Positions 1 through 9,190 of a stretch of DNA of 64,000 nucleotides are shown one piece after another. The stretch covers positions 248,001 to 312,000 of the forward strand of contig JACPPC010000001.1 of the NCBI GenBank assembly GCA_016191225.1, given 5' to 3'. This DNA comes from Gemmatimonadota bacterium (GTDB lineage Bacteria > Gemmatimonadota > Gemmatimonadetes > Gemmatimonadales > Gemmatimonadaceae). A model generated the notes under the pieces. It saw nothing but the letters and a program-made list of their open reading frames with translations. It was not told the origin of the DNA and made no database searches. Every line of letters starts with the position of its first letter. The first letter of the stretch is position 1. Position numbers and translations under genes: made by a program.

Positions 1-300
1 GGCGATGCTGCTGCCGTGCAGGCGATTGACGACGGGGGCGGGACGAGCGACGCAACCGGGCTGCGTGTCCCGGGCGCGGCGTCCGAGTCGCGTCTTCCAG
101 GTCGGGCGCCCGTTCCACGCACGCCCCGTCCTCACCACGGGCCGCACATCGACCATTGCGGTCACGGCCACGGCGTGGCCCGTCCCCCGGCCATGACCCC
201 GTCGGCGACACCGCCCGCGCACGCCGGAACGCCGGCGGCGGCGCCCGCGCGACCGATGAGCGTGGAGCAGCCCCCCCGGCTCCGACCGCCGATTCTGTAA
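1..300 (+). CDS. small His/Cys-containing protein, 5' end outside window
   Basis: This frame is open from the window edge to a TAA at 298-300 with G/C-rich third positions. The visible C-terminal part has a His/Cys cluster (HHGPHIDHCGHGHG) followed by a Pro/Ala-rich tail ending SVEQPPRLRPP. A comparable small protein with a Cys/His cluster and Pro-rich end (8620-9024) sits at the same place ahead of the second efflux module, and an 11-bp-stem hairpin begins 6 bases after this stop. Both points support a real gene end. It is probably a periplasmic accessory protein of the metal-efflux block, perhaps metal-binding; that is inference. The family is not recognised, and other frames here are also open. 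Confidence 0.42.
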   Translation, partial: GDAAAVQAIDDGGGTSDATGLRVPGAASESRLPGRAPVPRTPRPHHGPHIDHCGHGHGVARPPAMTPSATPPAHAGTPAAAPARPMSVEQPPRLRPPIL

Positions 301-305
301 GACCT

Positions 306-357
306 CGCCGTGACTCCCCGCCCGCGCACTCCTCCGGGCGAAGGGTGAGTCACGGCG
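306..357 (+). terminator. hairpin after the small His/Cys ORF
   Basis: A perfect 11-bp inverted repeat (CGCCGTGACTC at 306-316, GAGTCACGGCG at 347-357), with further G/C pairing possible inside, starts 6 bases after the TAA at 300. No T-tract follows, so it may act as a terminator, attenuator or RNA-stability element. A similar hairpin follows the second small ORF at 9024-9055. Confidence 0.5.
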
Positions 358-445
358 GCGCTCGCGCGCGGCACCGGGTGCGCGCGACGATGCGCCCATC
401 CCCTCAATCGGCCGGTCGCGGTAGCGTCGCACGCGCGCGTGCCGA

Positions 446-460
446 AACGGCACGACTTCT
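446..460 (+). promoter_or_regulatory. sequence shared upstream of both channel genes (copy 1)
   Basis: AACGGCACGACTTCT here resembles AACGGAACACTTCTC at 9165-9179, each between the small-ORF hairpin and the channel gene start. It may be a promoter or regulator site. It is short, so chance similarity is possible. Confidence 0.22.
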
Positions 461-516
461 CGTCAGCGCTCGGGCGCAACCCGAGCGCCGAGCGCAATGG
501 ATGCCATGGAGGCACT

Positions 517-1855
517 GTGTACGTCTGTCTTTCCCGCGTGTTTGCACGGGCCGTGATCACGGCGATCGCGGCCGGGCGACTGGTCGCCCAGCCGCCCGCA
601 CCCGCCATGCGGACCGCCGAACCCGACACGCTTCGGCTCACTGTCGAGGATGCACGCGCGCTGGCGCAGCGACAGAACCCCGATCTCGCCGTCGCCAGCC
701 TCGACGTCGCGATCGCGCAGGGGCAGCTCCGGCAGGCGCGAGCCATCCGGGCGAATCCGTTCCTCGACGTCCTCGCCGGCGGACCTGGTGGGACCGGTCC
801 CGAACTCTCGCTCGCACAGGAAGTGGAAGTCGCCGGCCAGCGCGGGCTCCGCACGGCGGCCGCCGAAGCGGAACTGACCCGAACGCGGTTCACGACCGCC
901 GACCGGACGCGACTCGTGATCCACGCGGTCGATCGAGCCTTCTATACAGGTGTTCGCCGCCAGTCGCCGCGCCGAACTGTCGCGCGACGTGCTGGCGCTG
1001 AATGAGCGCCTGAGCGACGTGGCTCGCCGCCAGCTGCGCGAGGGCGAGATCAGCAAGCTGGACTTCAACCTCGCGGTCATCGAACTCGGCCGCTCGCGAG
1101 CCCGGACCGTGGGAGCGGCGCGGGATCGAGACGACGCGGACCTGGAATTGCGCCGCCTGCTCGGGCTCGATCGACGTGCCGTCATCCAGCCGATCGTGGA
1201 CAGCGCGCATCGGCACCTGGCGCTCGACTCCACGGGAGCCGTCGTGCCAGGGGCGGGAGCGCTGGCCGCCGGCGGACGCTCGGTCGATGCGCTCACGGCG
1301 AGCGCGATCACGCGGCGACCCGACCTGCTGGCCCGCGATGCCGCGGTGGCGCGTGCCGCTGCCGAGGTCAGCCTGGCGGGTCGGGAGGCATTCCCCAATC
1401 TGATCGCACGACTGACCACCGAGGGCGCCGTGACGGGCGGCAGCACGGTGCCCCGGGTGGGCATCGGACTCGCGGTGCCGATCCTCAACCGCAACGGCGG
1501 TGCGATCGACGCCCGGGGCGCCGCCCACCGGCAGCTGCAGCGTGACCGCGCGAGCACGGTGCAGCGCATTCGTGCCGAAGTGGAGGCGGCCGTCCGGGCC
1601 TACGTCGCGGCGACCACGGAAGTCGAGCTCCTGGAATCGACCGTGCTCCTCCCCGCTCGCGAGAACCGGCAGCTCCTCGAGGCCGCCTACCGCGAGGGAA
1701 AGGTCGGCCTCCCGGTCCTGCTCCTCATTCGCAATCAGGTCATCGACGCGGAGCAGGCGTATTGGTCGGCCTGGCTCGCCGAGCGGGAGGCGCTGGCGGC
1801 GCTGGCCGCGGCCACCGGCGAGAATGCTTCCACGCCCTCCGGAGCCCGGCCATGA
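517..1855 (+). pseudogene. TolC/CzcC-family outer-membrane efflux channel, frameshifted
   Basis: The outer-membrane component of the first RND efflux system. The GTG at 517 is chosen because GGAGG lies at 508-512 and the following residues form a signal peptide. The first frame (to a stop at 1005) holds the signal peptide and start of the first TolC repeat (LTVEDARALAQRQNPDLAVA). The rest, through the second repeat (ITRRPDLLARDAAVARA), lies in another frame from about 947 to 1855. Deleting one A at 946 restores FYQVFAASRRAEL and one ~445-aa channel, the usual family length. This is either a real null allele or a sequence error. The end overlaps the adaptor start by 4 bases, so the genes are co-transcribed. 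It exports across the outer membrane with the adaptor and pump that follow. Confidence 0.85.
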
Positions 1856-3033
1856 AGCCGATTCCGCGCAAGCGAGCGCTCGTCGCGGGCGGCGCGCTCC
1901 TCCTTGTCGCCCTTGCCGTCCTCACATACCGCTCGACCGGTTCGCCCGCGGCGGTACCACCGTCCAACGCCGGCTCGCCGCCCAGCGCCGGGGACACGGT
2001 CGTCACGCTCGACTCCGCGGCGCAGCAGCTGGCCGGCGTCGAGCTGCTCACGGTCGGTTCCGGCAGTCGGAGCGCGCTCACCGTAAACGGCTCGATCACC
2101 TTCGACGCCGAGCGCGTCTCCGTGATCGCCCCGAGGGCCGAGGGCCGGCTCCTGCGGATGCAGGCCGACCTCGGCCAGCAGGTCGCGCCCGGGCAGGTGC
2201 TCGCCGTCGTCGAGAGTCCGGAGATCGGCCAGATTCGCGGCGACCTCGAGCGCGCGCGCGCGGCCGTCGACATCGCCAAACGCAACTACGAACGGGAGAA
2301 GCGGCTCTTCGAGCAGAACATTTCTCCGCAGAAGGAAATGCTCGACGCCGAGCTGCTGTATCGCACCGCGGAGGCCGACGGGCGAAGCGCGGCGGCCAAG
2401 CTGGAGACGTACGGCGCCACGGCGGGTCATGGTGGCAGCTATGGCCTGAGCTCCGCCGTGGCCGGCACCGTGGTCGAGCGGAATGGATCGCCGGGGCAGA
2501 TCGTGGGACCGACGACGAATGTCTTCACCGTGGCCGACCTTCATCACGTCTGGATCATCGTCGACGTCTACGAGGCGGACTTCACGCAGGTGCGCCCGGG
2601 CGCCGACGTGATCGTCACTCCGGTGGCATTTCCGGGCGAGTCCTTCCGCGGAACGGTTCGCCTGATGGGCGGCGTGGTCGACACCGCCAGCCATACGTTC
2701 AAGATCCGCGTGGTCGTCGAGAACCCCGACCGGCGGCTTCGCCCCGGCATGTTCGCGCAAGTCCGTATCGGCACCCGCGCACTCGCCTCGACGGCGAGCG
2801 CGGTCTCGATCCCCGACATCGCGGTGCAGGACATCGACGGCCGGCCGGTCGTGTTCGTGGCCTCCAGCACGGCGGGGCGGTTTGTGGTCCGGCTGGTGGA
2901 ACTCGGCCCCCGCACGGGCGACGGGTCGGTCGTGGTCACCCGCGGGCTGCGCGCTGGCGAGCGCCTCGTGGTGAAGGGCGCCTTTCAGCTCAAGGCCGAG
3001 CTGACCAAGGCCAGCTCGGGCGGAGGGGAGTGA
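1852..3033 (+). CDS. RND efflux periplasmic adaptor (CusB/CzcB family)
   Basis: A 393-aa membrane-fusion protein linking the inner-membrane RND pump to the TolC channel. The ATG at 1852 overlaps the end of the channel gene. Residues ~8-25 form a hydrophobic N-terminal anchor or signal. A lipoyl/barrel-sandwich region follows (APRAEGRLLRMQADLGQQV), then an α-hairpin (~134-163), a second lipoyl half (SAVAGTVVERNGSPGQIV), a β-barrel and a C-terminal membrane-proximal domain (PDIAVQDIDGRPVVFV). No extra N- or C-terminal metal-binding domain is seen. GGAGGGGAG at 3022-3030, near its 3' end, is the ribosome-binding site of the pump gene. Confidence 0.93.
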   Translation: MKPIPRKRALVAGGALLLVALAVLTYRSTGSPAAVPPSNAGSPPSAGDTVVTLDSAAQQLAGVELLTVGSGSRSALTVNGSITFDAERVSVIAPRAEGRLLRMQADLGQQVAPGQVLAVVESPEIGQIRGDLERARAAVDIAKRNYEREKRLFEQNISPQKEMLDAELLYRTAEADGRSAAAKLETYGATAGHGGSYGLSSAVAGTVVERNGSPGQIVGPTTNVFTVADLHHVWIIVDVYEADFTQVRPGADVIVTPVAFPGESFRGTVRLMGGVVDTASHTFKIRVVVENPDRRLRPGMFAQVRIGTRALASTASAVSIPDIAVQDIDGRPVVFVASSTAGRFVVRLVELGPRTGDGSVVVTRGLRAGERLVVKGAFQLKAELTKASSGGGE

Positions 3034-3036
3034 GCG

Positions 3037-6000
3037 ATGATCGACCGCGTGCTCGGGTTCTCGCTCAGGAGTCGCCTGCTCATCGCGCTGCTCGCGCTCG
3101 GGGTCATTGGCGGCGGCGCATTCGCGCTCGGCCAGCTGCCGATCGACGCGTTCCCCGATGTCTCGCCCACCCTCGTCCAGGTCGTGACCGAGGCGCCGGG
3201 GTTGGCGCCGGAAGAGGTCGAGAAGCTCATCACCTACCCGATCGAAGTCTCGATGAACGGGATGCCGGGCGTCGAGCAGGTGAAGTCGATCTCGGCGTTC
3301 GGCATTTCGCAGGTCTCCGTCTACTTCCGTGACGATGTCAACATCTACTTCGCCCGGCAGCTGTCGCTCGAGAAGCTGCAGGACGCGAAGAGCCAGATCC
3401 CTCCGGGACTCGGGGAGCCGAAGCTCGGGCCGATCACGACCGGGCTCGGCCAGGTCTACCAGTACGTCGTGACGGGCGCCGGCCGGGATCCGACCGAGCT
3501 CCGCACGCTGCAGGACTGGCTCGTGAAGTACAACCTCCGGACCGTTCCCGGGGTGACGCAAGTGCTCTCGTTCGGCGGAGACGTCAAGCAGTACCAGGTG
3601 CAGGTCGACCCCCGCGCGTTGCTGCAGTACCGCGTCACCCTGACGCAGGTTCGCGACGCCGTTCGCGCGAACAATCGCAACGTCGGTGGGGGCTTCATCG
3701 AGCGCGGCCCGGAGGAGTACCTGATTCGCGGGATCGGGCTCGCCGAGACGCTGGGCGACCTCGAGAGCGTCATCGTCGCCGAGCGCAACGGGACGCCGGT
3801 GTATGTGCGCAACGTGGCCGTCGTGGCGATCGGCCCGGAAGTGCGCCGCGGCGCGGTCACGATGAATGGCGGCGGCGAAGCCGTGACCGGCATCGTGCTC
3901 AAGCGCATCTACGAGAACACGTCGCAAGTCATCGCGGCGGTCAAGGACAAGGTGGGCGACATCAATCGCTCGCTCCCGCCGGGCGTGCGCGTGCGCCCGT
4001 TCTACGACCAGGCGGAGCTCGTCGACCGCGCGGTCGGGACCGTCCGGGACGCGCTCATCGAGGGCGCGGTGCTGATCGTCGTGATCCTGTTCCTGTTCCT
4101 CGGCAATGTGCGCAGCGCGCTCATCGTCACGACGATGCTGCCGCTCTCGCTGTGCCTCGCCGTCGCGCTCATGGCGTTCTCGGGGTTCAGCGCGAACCTC
4201 ATGAGCCTGGGTGGCCTCGCCATCGGGATCGGCATGATGGTGGACGGGGGGGTCGTGATGGTCGAGAACGTCTACCGCCAGCTCTCGGAGGCGCGGCACG
4301 CGCACGCGGGCGCGGTGTCCGCCGAGGCGAAGCGGCAGATGATTCTCGCGTCCGCGACGGAGGTCGGCCGCCCGATCGCCTTCGCGATCGCGATCATCAT
4401 CATCGTCTTCCTGCCGTTGTTCACGCTCCAGGGCGTCGAGGGCAAGATGTTTCGGCCGATGGCGTTCGCCATCTCCTTCGCCATGGTCGGCTCGCTCGTC
4501 TTCTCGCTGACCGTGATCCCGGTGCTCTGCTCGTTCTTCCTCCGGGGCGGCCGCGAGGCGGACACCTGGATCATGCGGCAGGTCAAGCGGCCATACCTGC
4601 CCGCCCTGCAGTGGTCCCTGCGCAACCGCAAGGCGATGCTCGGTGGCGCGGTCGCCGCCCTCGGCATCAGCCTCGCCCTGCTGCCGTTTCTCGGCACGGA
4701 GTTCGTGCCGATCCTCGAGGAGGGGTCGATCCTGTACCGCGCGACCCTCGCCCCGTCGGCCGGCCTCAGCGAGGGAATCCGCACCGCGACCGCCCTGGAG
4801 ACAATGGCGAAGGCGTTTCCCGAGGTCGACGAGGTCATCTCGAAGATCGGGCGCGCCGAGGCGGGCGGCGACCCGGAGCCGGTGAACAACATCGAAGCCA
4901 TCGTCACCCTCAAGGCCGGGCAATTTCGCAAGACCGGTCGCGACAAGGCGGCGCTGGTCGAGGCGATGGACAAGGCGTTCGCGCAGTACCCCGGCGTGGC
5001 GTTCAACTTCTCCCAGCCGATCGCCAATCGCGTCGATGAGCTGCTGAGCGGCGTCAAGGCGCAGCTGGCGATTCAGCTGTTCGGCGACGACCTCGACCGG
5101 CTGGTGGAGTCCGCCCGGCAGATCCAGCGCGTCGTCGCCGCCGTGCCGGGCGCGGTGGATGTCCAGGTCGAGCAGGTGACTGGGCAGCCGCAACTGCAGG
5201 TCCGGATCGACCGCGCCGCGATCGCGCGCTACGCGCTCAACGTGGAGCACGTGCAGGAGGCCATCGAACTGGCCGTCGGGGGCGAGCGGGCCGGCCAGGT
5301 CTTCGAGGGCGTCCGCCGGTTCGACATCACCGTGCGCCTGCAGGACGTCCACCGCAACAACGTCGATGCCATTGGCCGGTTGCTGATTCCGACGCCCGAT
5401 GGGCGGGCGCGCGTGCGGCTGTCGCAACTCGCCCGGATTCGCGTCGTGACGGGGCCGAAGCAGATCAGTCACAACGACGGCCAGCGACGGATCGTGATCC
5501 AGCTCAACGTCCGCGGCCGAGACATGGGCGGGTTCGTGGCCGAGGCGCAGGAGCGACTCGCTGCGACCGTTCGCCTGCCCACCGGCTACTTCCTCAAGTG
5601 GGGTGGGCAGTTCGCGAACCAGCAGCGCGCGATGCGGCGGCTCGCCGTGATCGTGCCACTCACGGTCGGCCTCATCTACCTGCTGCTCTTTTCCAGCTTC
5701 GGGTCGCTCACGCAGGCCGGGCTGATCATCCTCAACGTGCCGTTCGCGATGATCGGCGGCATCCTTGGCCTCGCCCTCTCGCGGCAGTATCTCTCGGTGC
5801 CCGCGTCGGTGGGCTTCATCGCACTGTTTGGCGTCGCCGTCCTGAACGGGGTCGTCCTCGTGAGTTGCATCAACGCGCTGCGCCGCGACGGCATGGATCT
5901 CCGTGAGGCGGTGTATCGCGGCACCGTGCTCCGGTTGCGTCCGGTGCTCATGACGGCGACCGTCGCGATCCTCGGGCTCCTCCCCCTGCTGTTCTCCACC

Positions 6001-6156
6001 GGCGCGGGCTCGGAAGTGCAGCGGCCCCTCGCCGCTGTCGTCGTCGGCGGACTGATCACCTCCACGATCCTGACGCTGGTACTCCTCCCGACACTCTACA
6101 ACTGGGTCGAGGAACGGGGGCCGGCCGCCGCCGAGACCGTTGCGGAGGGCATATGA
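3037..6156 (+). CDS. heavy-metal efflux RND pump (CzcA/CusA family), system 1
   Basis: A 1039-aa inner-membrane proton/metal antiporter of the HME-RND family. It shows the N-terminal helix, the conserved periplasmic start (IDAFPDVSPTLVQVVTEAPG), two large periplasmic loops and two six-helix bundles, at full family length. TM4 reads LGGLAIGIGMMVDGGVVMVEN (aspartate near residue 402). This lacks the DFG signature of Zn/Co/Cd-type CzcA pumps, so the substrate is probably not the same as that of system 2. Which metal it exports cannot be read with confidence. It has its own strong SD 3 bases after the adaptor stop and overlaps the ATPase gene by 4 bases. It is expected to work with 1852-3033 and a TolC partner, whose own gene here is frameshifted. 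Confidence 0.95.
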   Translation: MIDRVLGFSLRSRLLIALLALGVIGGGAFALGQLPIDAFPDVSPTLVQVVTEAPGLAPEEVEKLITYPIEVSMNGMPGVEQVKSISAFGISQVSVYFRDDVNIYFARQLSLEKLQDAKSQIPPGLGEPKLGPITTGLGQVYQYVVTGAGRDPTELRTLQDWLVKYNLRTVPGVTQVLSFGGDVKQYQVQVDPRALLQYRVTLTQVRDAVRANNRNVGGGFIERGPEEYLIRGIGLAETLGDLESVIVAERNGTPVYVRNVAVVAIGPEVRRGAVTMNGGGEAVTGIVLKRIYENTSQVIAAVKDKVGDINRSLPPGVRVRPFYDQAELVDRAVGTVRDALIEGAVLIVVILFLFLGNVRSALIVTTMLPLSLCLAVALMAFSGFSANLMSLGGLAIGIGMMVDGGVVMVENVYRQLSEARHAHAGAVSAEAKRQMILASATEVGRPIAFAIAIIIIVFLPLFTLQGVEGKMFRPMAFAISFAMVGSLVFSLTVIPVLCSFFLRGGREADTWIMRQVKRPYLPALQWSLRNRKAMLGGAVAALGISLALLPFLGTEFVPILEEGSILYRATLAPSAGLSEGIRTATALETMAKAFPEVDEVISKIGRAEAGGDPEPVNNIEAIVTLKAGQFRKTGRDKAALVEAMDKAFAQYPGVAFNFSQPIANRVDELLSGVKAQLAIQLFGDDLDRLVESARQIQRVVAAVPGAVDVQVEQVTGQPQLQVRIDRAAIARYALNVEHVQEAIELAVGGERAGQVFEGVRRFDITVRLQDVHRNNVDAIGRLLIPTPDGRARVRLSQLARIRVVTGPKQISHNDGQRRIVIQLNVRGRDMGGFVAEAQERLAATVRLPTGYFLKWGGQFANQQRAMRRLAVIVPLTVGLIYLLLFSSFGSLTQAGLIILNVPFAMIGGILGLALSRQYLSVPASVGFIALFGVAVLNGVVLVSCINALRRDGMDLREAVYRGTVLRLRPVLMTATVAILGLLPLLFSTGAGSEVQRPLAAVVVGGLITSTILTLVLLPTLYNWVEERGPAAAETVAEGI

Positions 6157-8606
6157 CGGAATTCGTCCGGCTCGACCTTCCGGTGTTGCTGCCGGGCGTG
6201 CAGGACGACCAGGACGCGTGCGTGGCGCGACTGGTCGCGCTCCTCGAGGCGCGCGACGGAATCGGTCGGGTCCACGTGACGCACGAACACGGCGCGGCGG
6301 CGGTCGAGCATGACGCCGGCACGCATCCGGACGACGGGCCGCCGGCGCCCGGGGCCCTCTGCGTGCACTACGATCCGGCTCGGATCTCGCTCGGGCGCAT
6401 CACGGAGCTTGCCGAGAGCGCCGGTGCGACGATCACGCAGCGGTTCGGCCACGCGGTCATTCCGTTCCGCGCGGTCGGTGCGGAAGATGGTGGGACGCGG
6501 ATCGAGGCGGCGTTGCGCTCCCTGCCGGGTGTGACCGCCGCGGTCGTCAACTTCCCCGCGCAGCTGGTCCGTGTCGAATTCGACACCGGCGCGACCACGA
6601 TCGCCGCCGTTCGCGAGGCGCTGGTCGGCTTGGGCGCCCCCACCGCGGGCCTCGACCCGGATGCGGCGCCCGACTGGTACGCGCGCCACCGCGAGATCGT
6701 CTGGAGCGTAGCCGGCGGCGCGTTCACGCTGGCCGGCGCGCTGGTCGGCCGCGTCGCCGCGATCCCGGCTCCGGTCGCGATCGCCCTCTATGGCGTCGCG
6801 TATTTCTTCGGCGCGCGCGACCTCCTCGGCCATCTCGCCAGCGACCTGCGGCGCCGCCACTTCCGCTTCAACATCGACCTCCTCATGGTCGTCGCGGCAG
6901 CCGGCGCGGCGGTCCTTGGCGCGTGGGCCGAGGGTGCCTTGCTGCTGTTCCTGTTCAGCATGGGCCACGCCCTGGAGCACTACGCTATGGGACGGGCGCG
7001 GAACGCAATCAGGGCGCTCGCCGAGCTGGCGCCGCAGACGGCCACGGTGCGTCGCGGCGGGGCTGATCGCGCCGTACCGATCGGCCAGGTGCGCTCCGGA
7101 GACCTCGTCGTCGTGCGGCCGGGGGAGCGCGTCTCCGTCGACGGCATCGTGCGGGAGGGCCGGTCGGCCGTGAACCAGGCCCCGATCACCGGCGAGAGCG
7201 CACCGGTCGACAAACAGGCGTCCGACAAGGTGTTCGCGGGCTCGGTCAACGGCGAGGGCGTCCTCGTCGTCGAGGTATCGGCCGCCGTCGGTGACCGCAC
7301 GCTGGACCGGATCATCAAGCTCGTCGCGGAGGCGGAGACGCAGAAGGCACCGACGCAGCAGTTCACGGACCGGTTCGAGCGCGTGTTCGTGCCGGTGGTG
7401 CTGGCCGTGGACGTGCTCCTGATCGTGGTGCCGCCGCTCGTCGGCCTCTGGACGTGGTCCGACGCCTTCTATCGGGCGATGGCCCTGCTGGTGGCGGCGT
7501 CCCCGTGCGCACTCGCGCTCGGGACGCCCGCAGCGGTGCTCGCGGGCATCGCGCAGGCGGCGCGCAACGGCGTCCTCATCAAGGGCGGCGCCCATCTCGA
7601 GGCACTCGGCTGCATCGACACGATCGCGCTCGACAAGACGGGCACGATCACCCGGGGCGAGCCGGCGGTCACCGACCTCGTCCCCGGCAGCGCGGTCGGG
7701 GACACGGCGCTGCTCACCCTGGCCGCCGCGCTCGAGCAACAGTCGCAGCATCCGGTGGCGCGCGCGATCGTCCGGGCCGCGGAGGCGCGGGCCCTCGCGG
7801 TGCCTGTGGCCTCGGACGTCCAGGCCGTCACCGGGCGCGGCCTCCGCGCGCGCGTCGATGGCGCGGTCGTCGAGGTCGGCCGCCTGGCGCTGTTCGACGA
7901 CGCGACCGGCACGCCGCCCGCATCGATGCCCGCCACGATCCGGGAGGCCGTGCGGCGACTGGAGGCTGCGGGCCGTACCACGATGGTCGTTCGCGCCGCC
8001 GGGCGTTCGCCCGAATGGCTCGGCGTCATCGGCGTGGCCGACGAACCGCGCGACGGCATTCGCGAGACCCTGGCTGCGCTCCGACAGATGGGGATCGGCC
8101 GCATCGTGATGCTGACGGGTGACAACGCCGGCGTTGCCGACACGATAGGCCGTGCGGTCGGCCTCGACGACGTACGTGCCGACCTGATGCCGGAGGACAA
8201 GGTCGCCGCCATCCGTCAACTGGCGTCGCAAGGTCGCGTGGCGATGGTCGGCGACGGTGTCAACGATGCCCCGGCGCTGGCGCACGCCACGGTCGGGATC
8301 GCCATGGGGGGGGCGGGCACCGCCGCGGCCCTCGAAACCGCCGATGTCGCGCTCATGAGCGACGACTTGAGCCGGCTGCCGTTCGCCGTGGGACTGTGCC
8401 GTGCCGCGCGTTCGGTCATCCGGCAGAACCTTCTCGTCTCGCTGTCGGTTATCGCGGTGCTCGCGGTGGCCACGATCGGGGGCTGGGCGCGCATCGGTCC
8501 CGCCGTGATCGTCCATGAGGGAAGCACCCTCGTGGTGATCGGGAATGCCCTTCGCCTGCTGCGCTATCGGGAAGGGGGCGTGGCGCGGACGCGACCACCC
8601 GACTAG
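6153..8606 (+). CDS. P1B-type heavy-metal ATPase with SPC and HEGST motifs
   Basis: An 817-aa cation-exporting P-type ATPase. Visible motifs are SPCALALGTP in TM6 (~450), phosphorylation site DKTGT (~492), the HP motif (QHPVARA), MVGDGVNDAPALA (~699) and C-terminal HEGST (~787). An SPC transport motif together with HEG[G/S]T is the pattern described for the P1B-4 class (Co, Zn, Fe and related ions) rather than CPC copper or ZntA pumps. About 180 N-terminal residues look like two ferredoxin-fold HMA domains, but both lack the CxxC pair. SD GGAGGG (6144-6149) precedes an ATG overlapping the RND stop. It probably moves metal from cytoplasm to periplasm, where the RND system can pick it up. Confidence 0.93.
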   Translation: MTEFVRLDLPVLLPGVQDDQDACVARLVALLEARDGIGRVHVTHEHGAAAVEHDAGTHPDDGPPAPGALCVHYDPARISLGRITELAESAGATITQRFGHAVIPFRAVGAEDGGTRIEAALRSLPGVTAAVVNFPAQLVRVEFDTGATTIAAVREALVGLGAPTAGLDPDAAPDWYARHREIVWSVAGGAFTLAGALVGRVAAIPAPVAIALYGVAYFFGARDLLGHLASDLRRRHFRFNIDLLMVVAAAGAAVLGAWAEGALLLFLFSMGHALEHYAMGRARNAIRALAELAPQTATVRRGGADRAVPIGQVRSGDLVVVRPGERVSVDGIVREGRSAVNQAPITGESAPVDKQASDKVFAGSVNGEGVLVVEVSAAVGDRTLDRIIKLVAEAETQKAPTQQFTDRFERVFVPVVLAVDVLLIVVPPLVGLWTWSDAFYRAMALLVAASPCALALGTPAAVLAGIAQAARNGVLIKGGAHLEALGCIDTIALDKTGTITRGEPAVTDLVPGSAVGDTALLTLAAALEQQSQHPVARAIVRAAEARALAVPVASDVQAVTGRGLRARVDGAVVEVGRLALFDDATGTPPASMPATIREAVRRLEAAGRTTMVVRAAGRSPEWLGVIGVADEPRDGIRETLAALRQMGIGRIVMLTGDNAGVADTIGRAVGLDDVRADLMPEDKVAAIRQLASQGRVAMVGDGVNDAPALAHATVGIAMGGAGTAAALETADVALMSDDLSRLPFAVGLCRAARSVIRQNLLVSLSVIAVLAVATIGGWARIGPAVIVHEGSTLVVIGNALRLLRYREGGVARTRPPD

Positions 8607-8619
8607 GTTGGCACAACGC

Positions 8620-9024
8620 ATGCTCCGCTCCGGGTCCCGGTTGTCCCGCATCGCCAGCCTCGGCACCGCCCTCATGACGACGTGGTGCCTGGCGTGTCGC
8701 GCCTATGAGCCGCTCGCGGAGGATCTCCTCGGCCGGACGATCGAGGCCAGGGCGGCCTCTGCCGGTGACGAGGATGGTTCGAGGACATCTCGGGTGTCGG
8801 CCGGGGATGCCTCGGTCATGGGCGTGATCGCCGCGACAGCAAACGCCATGGCACCCGATTGCGCGTGCAGCATCCTGTGCTGCCACGCCGACCCGGCACA
8901 CGCGTCGGCGCCGCTCGTCGCGCCGCCGGCGCCGAAGGCGACCGTGCTCGAGGTGGCGTCGCTGTCCAGCGTCGATCGCGCGCCACTCGTACCGCCCCCG
9001 CAAGCGCCTCCGTTCGGGGTGTAG
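8620..9024 (+). CDS. small Cys/His-containing secreted protein of the efflux block
   Basis: A 134-aa product starting at ATG 8620, 13 bases after the ATPase stop, so probably in the same operon. It begins with a basic, hydrophobic lipoprotein- or signal-like segment (LGTALMTTWCLAC). In the middle is a tight Cys/His cluster (DCACSILCCHADPAH), and the tail is Pro-rich (PLVPPPQAPP). This resembles small uncharacterised proteins often found beside RND metal-efflux genes. A metal-sensing or periplasmic metal-binding role is inference. It is followed directly by a hairpin and then by the second channel gene, mirroring the layout at 1-517. A start at 8545 inside the ATPase gene is less likely. Confidence 0.6.
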   Translation: MLRSGSRLSRIASLGTALMTTWCLACRAYEPLAEDLLGRTIEARAASAGDEDGSRTSRVSAGDASVMGVIAATANAMAPDCACSILCCHADPAHASAPLVAPPAPKATVLEVASLSSVDRAPLVPPPQAPPFGV

Positions 9025-9055
9025 TGCGCCCGCGTGCCTCCCAGGCGAGGCGCAC
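9024..9055 (+). terminator. hairpin after the second small ORF
   Basis: GTGCGCC (9024-9030) pairs with GGCGCAC (9049-9055), with extra G/C pairing between, starting on the last base of the TAG at 9022-9024. There is no T-tract. Its position matches the hairpin at 306-357, which suggests partial termination or attenuation ahead of each efflux module. Confidence 0.45.
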
Positions 9056-9164
9056 GGTCGGACAAGGCGGGAGCGAGGCCCCGTCGGGCTGCCCGCCGCG
9101 CGCAGACTCCAAAGCGATCGGCTGGTCGCGCACGCGGGCGGCTGGCGCCGACCGTCCTTCCGCG

Positions 9165-9179
9165 AACGGAACACTTCTC
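9165..9179 (+). promoter_or_regulatory. sequence shared upstream of both channel genes (copy 2)
   Basis: AACGGAACACTTCTC, 12 bases before the ATG at 9191, is the counterpart of 446-460. Function is unknown and it may be chance. Confidence 0.22.
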
Positions 9180-9190
9180 CGGGTCACCTG

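Noticed and set aside
1735-5472. A 1245-aa minus-strand frame opposite the RND pump
   Set aside because: Low-complexity Arg/His/Asp-rich sequence without domains. It is the shadow of the plus-strand adaptor and pump genes.
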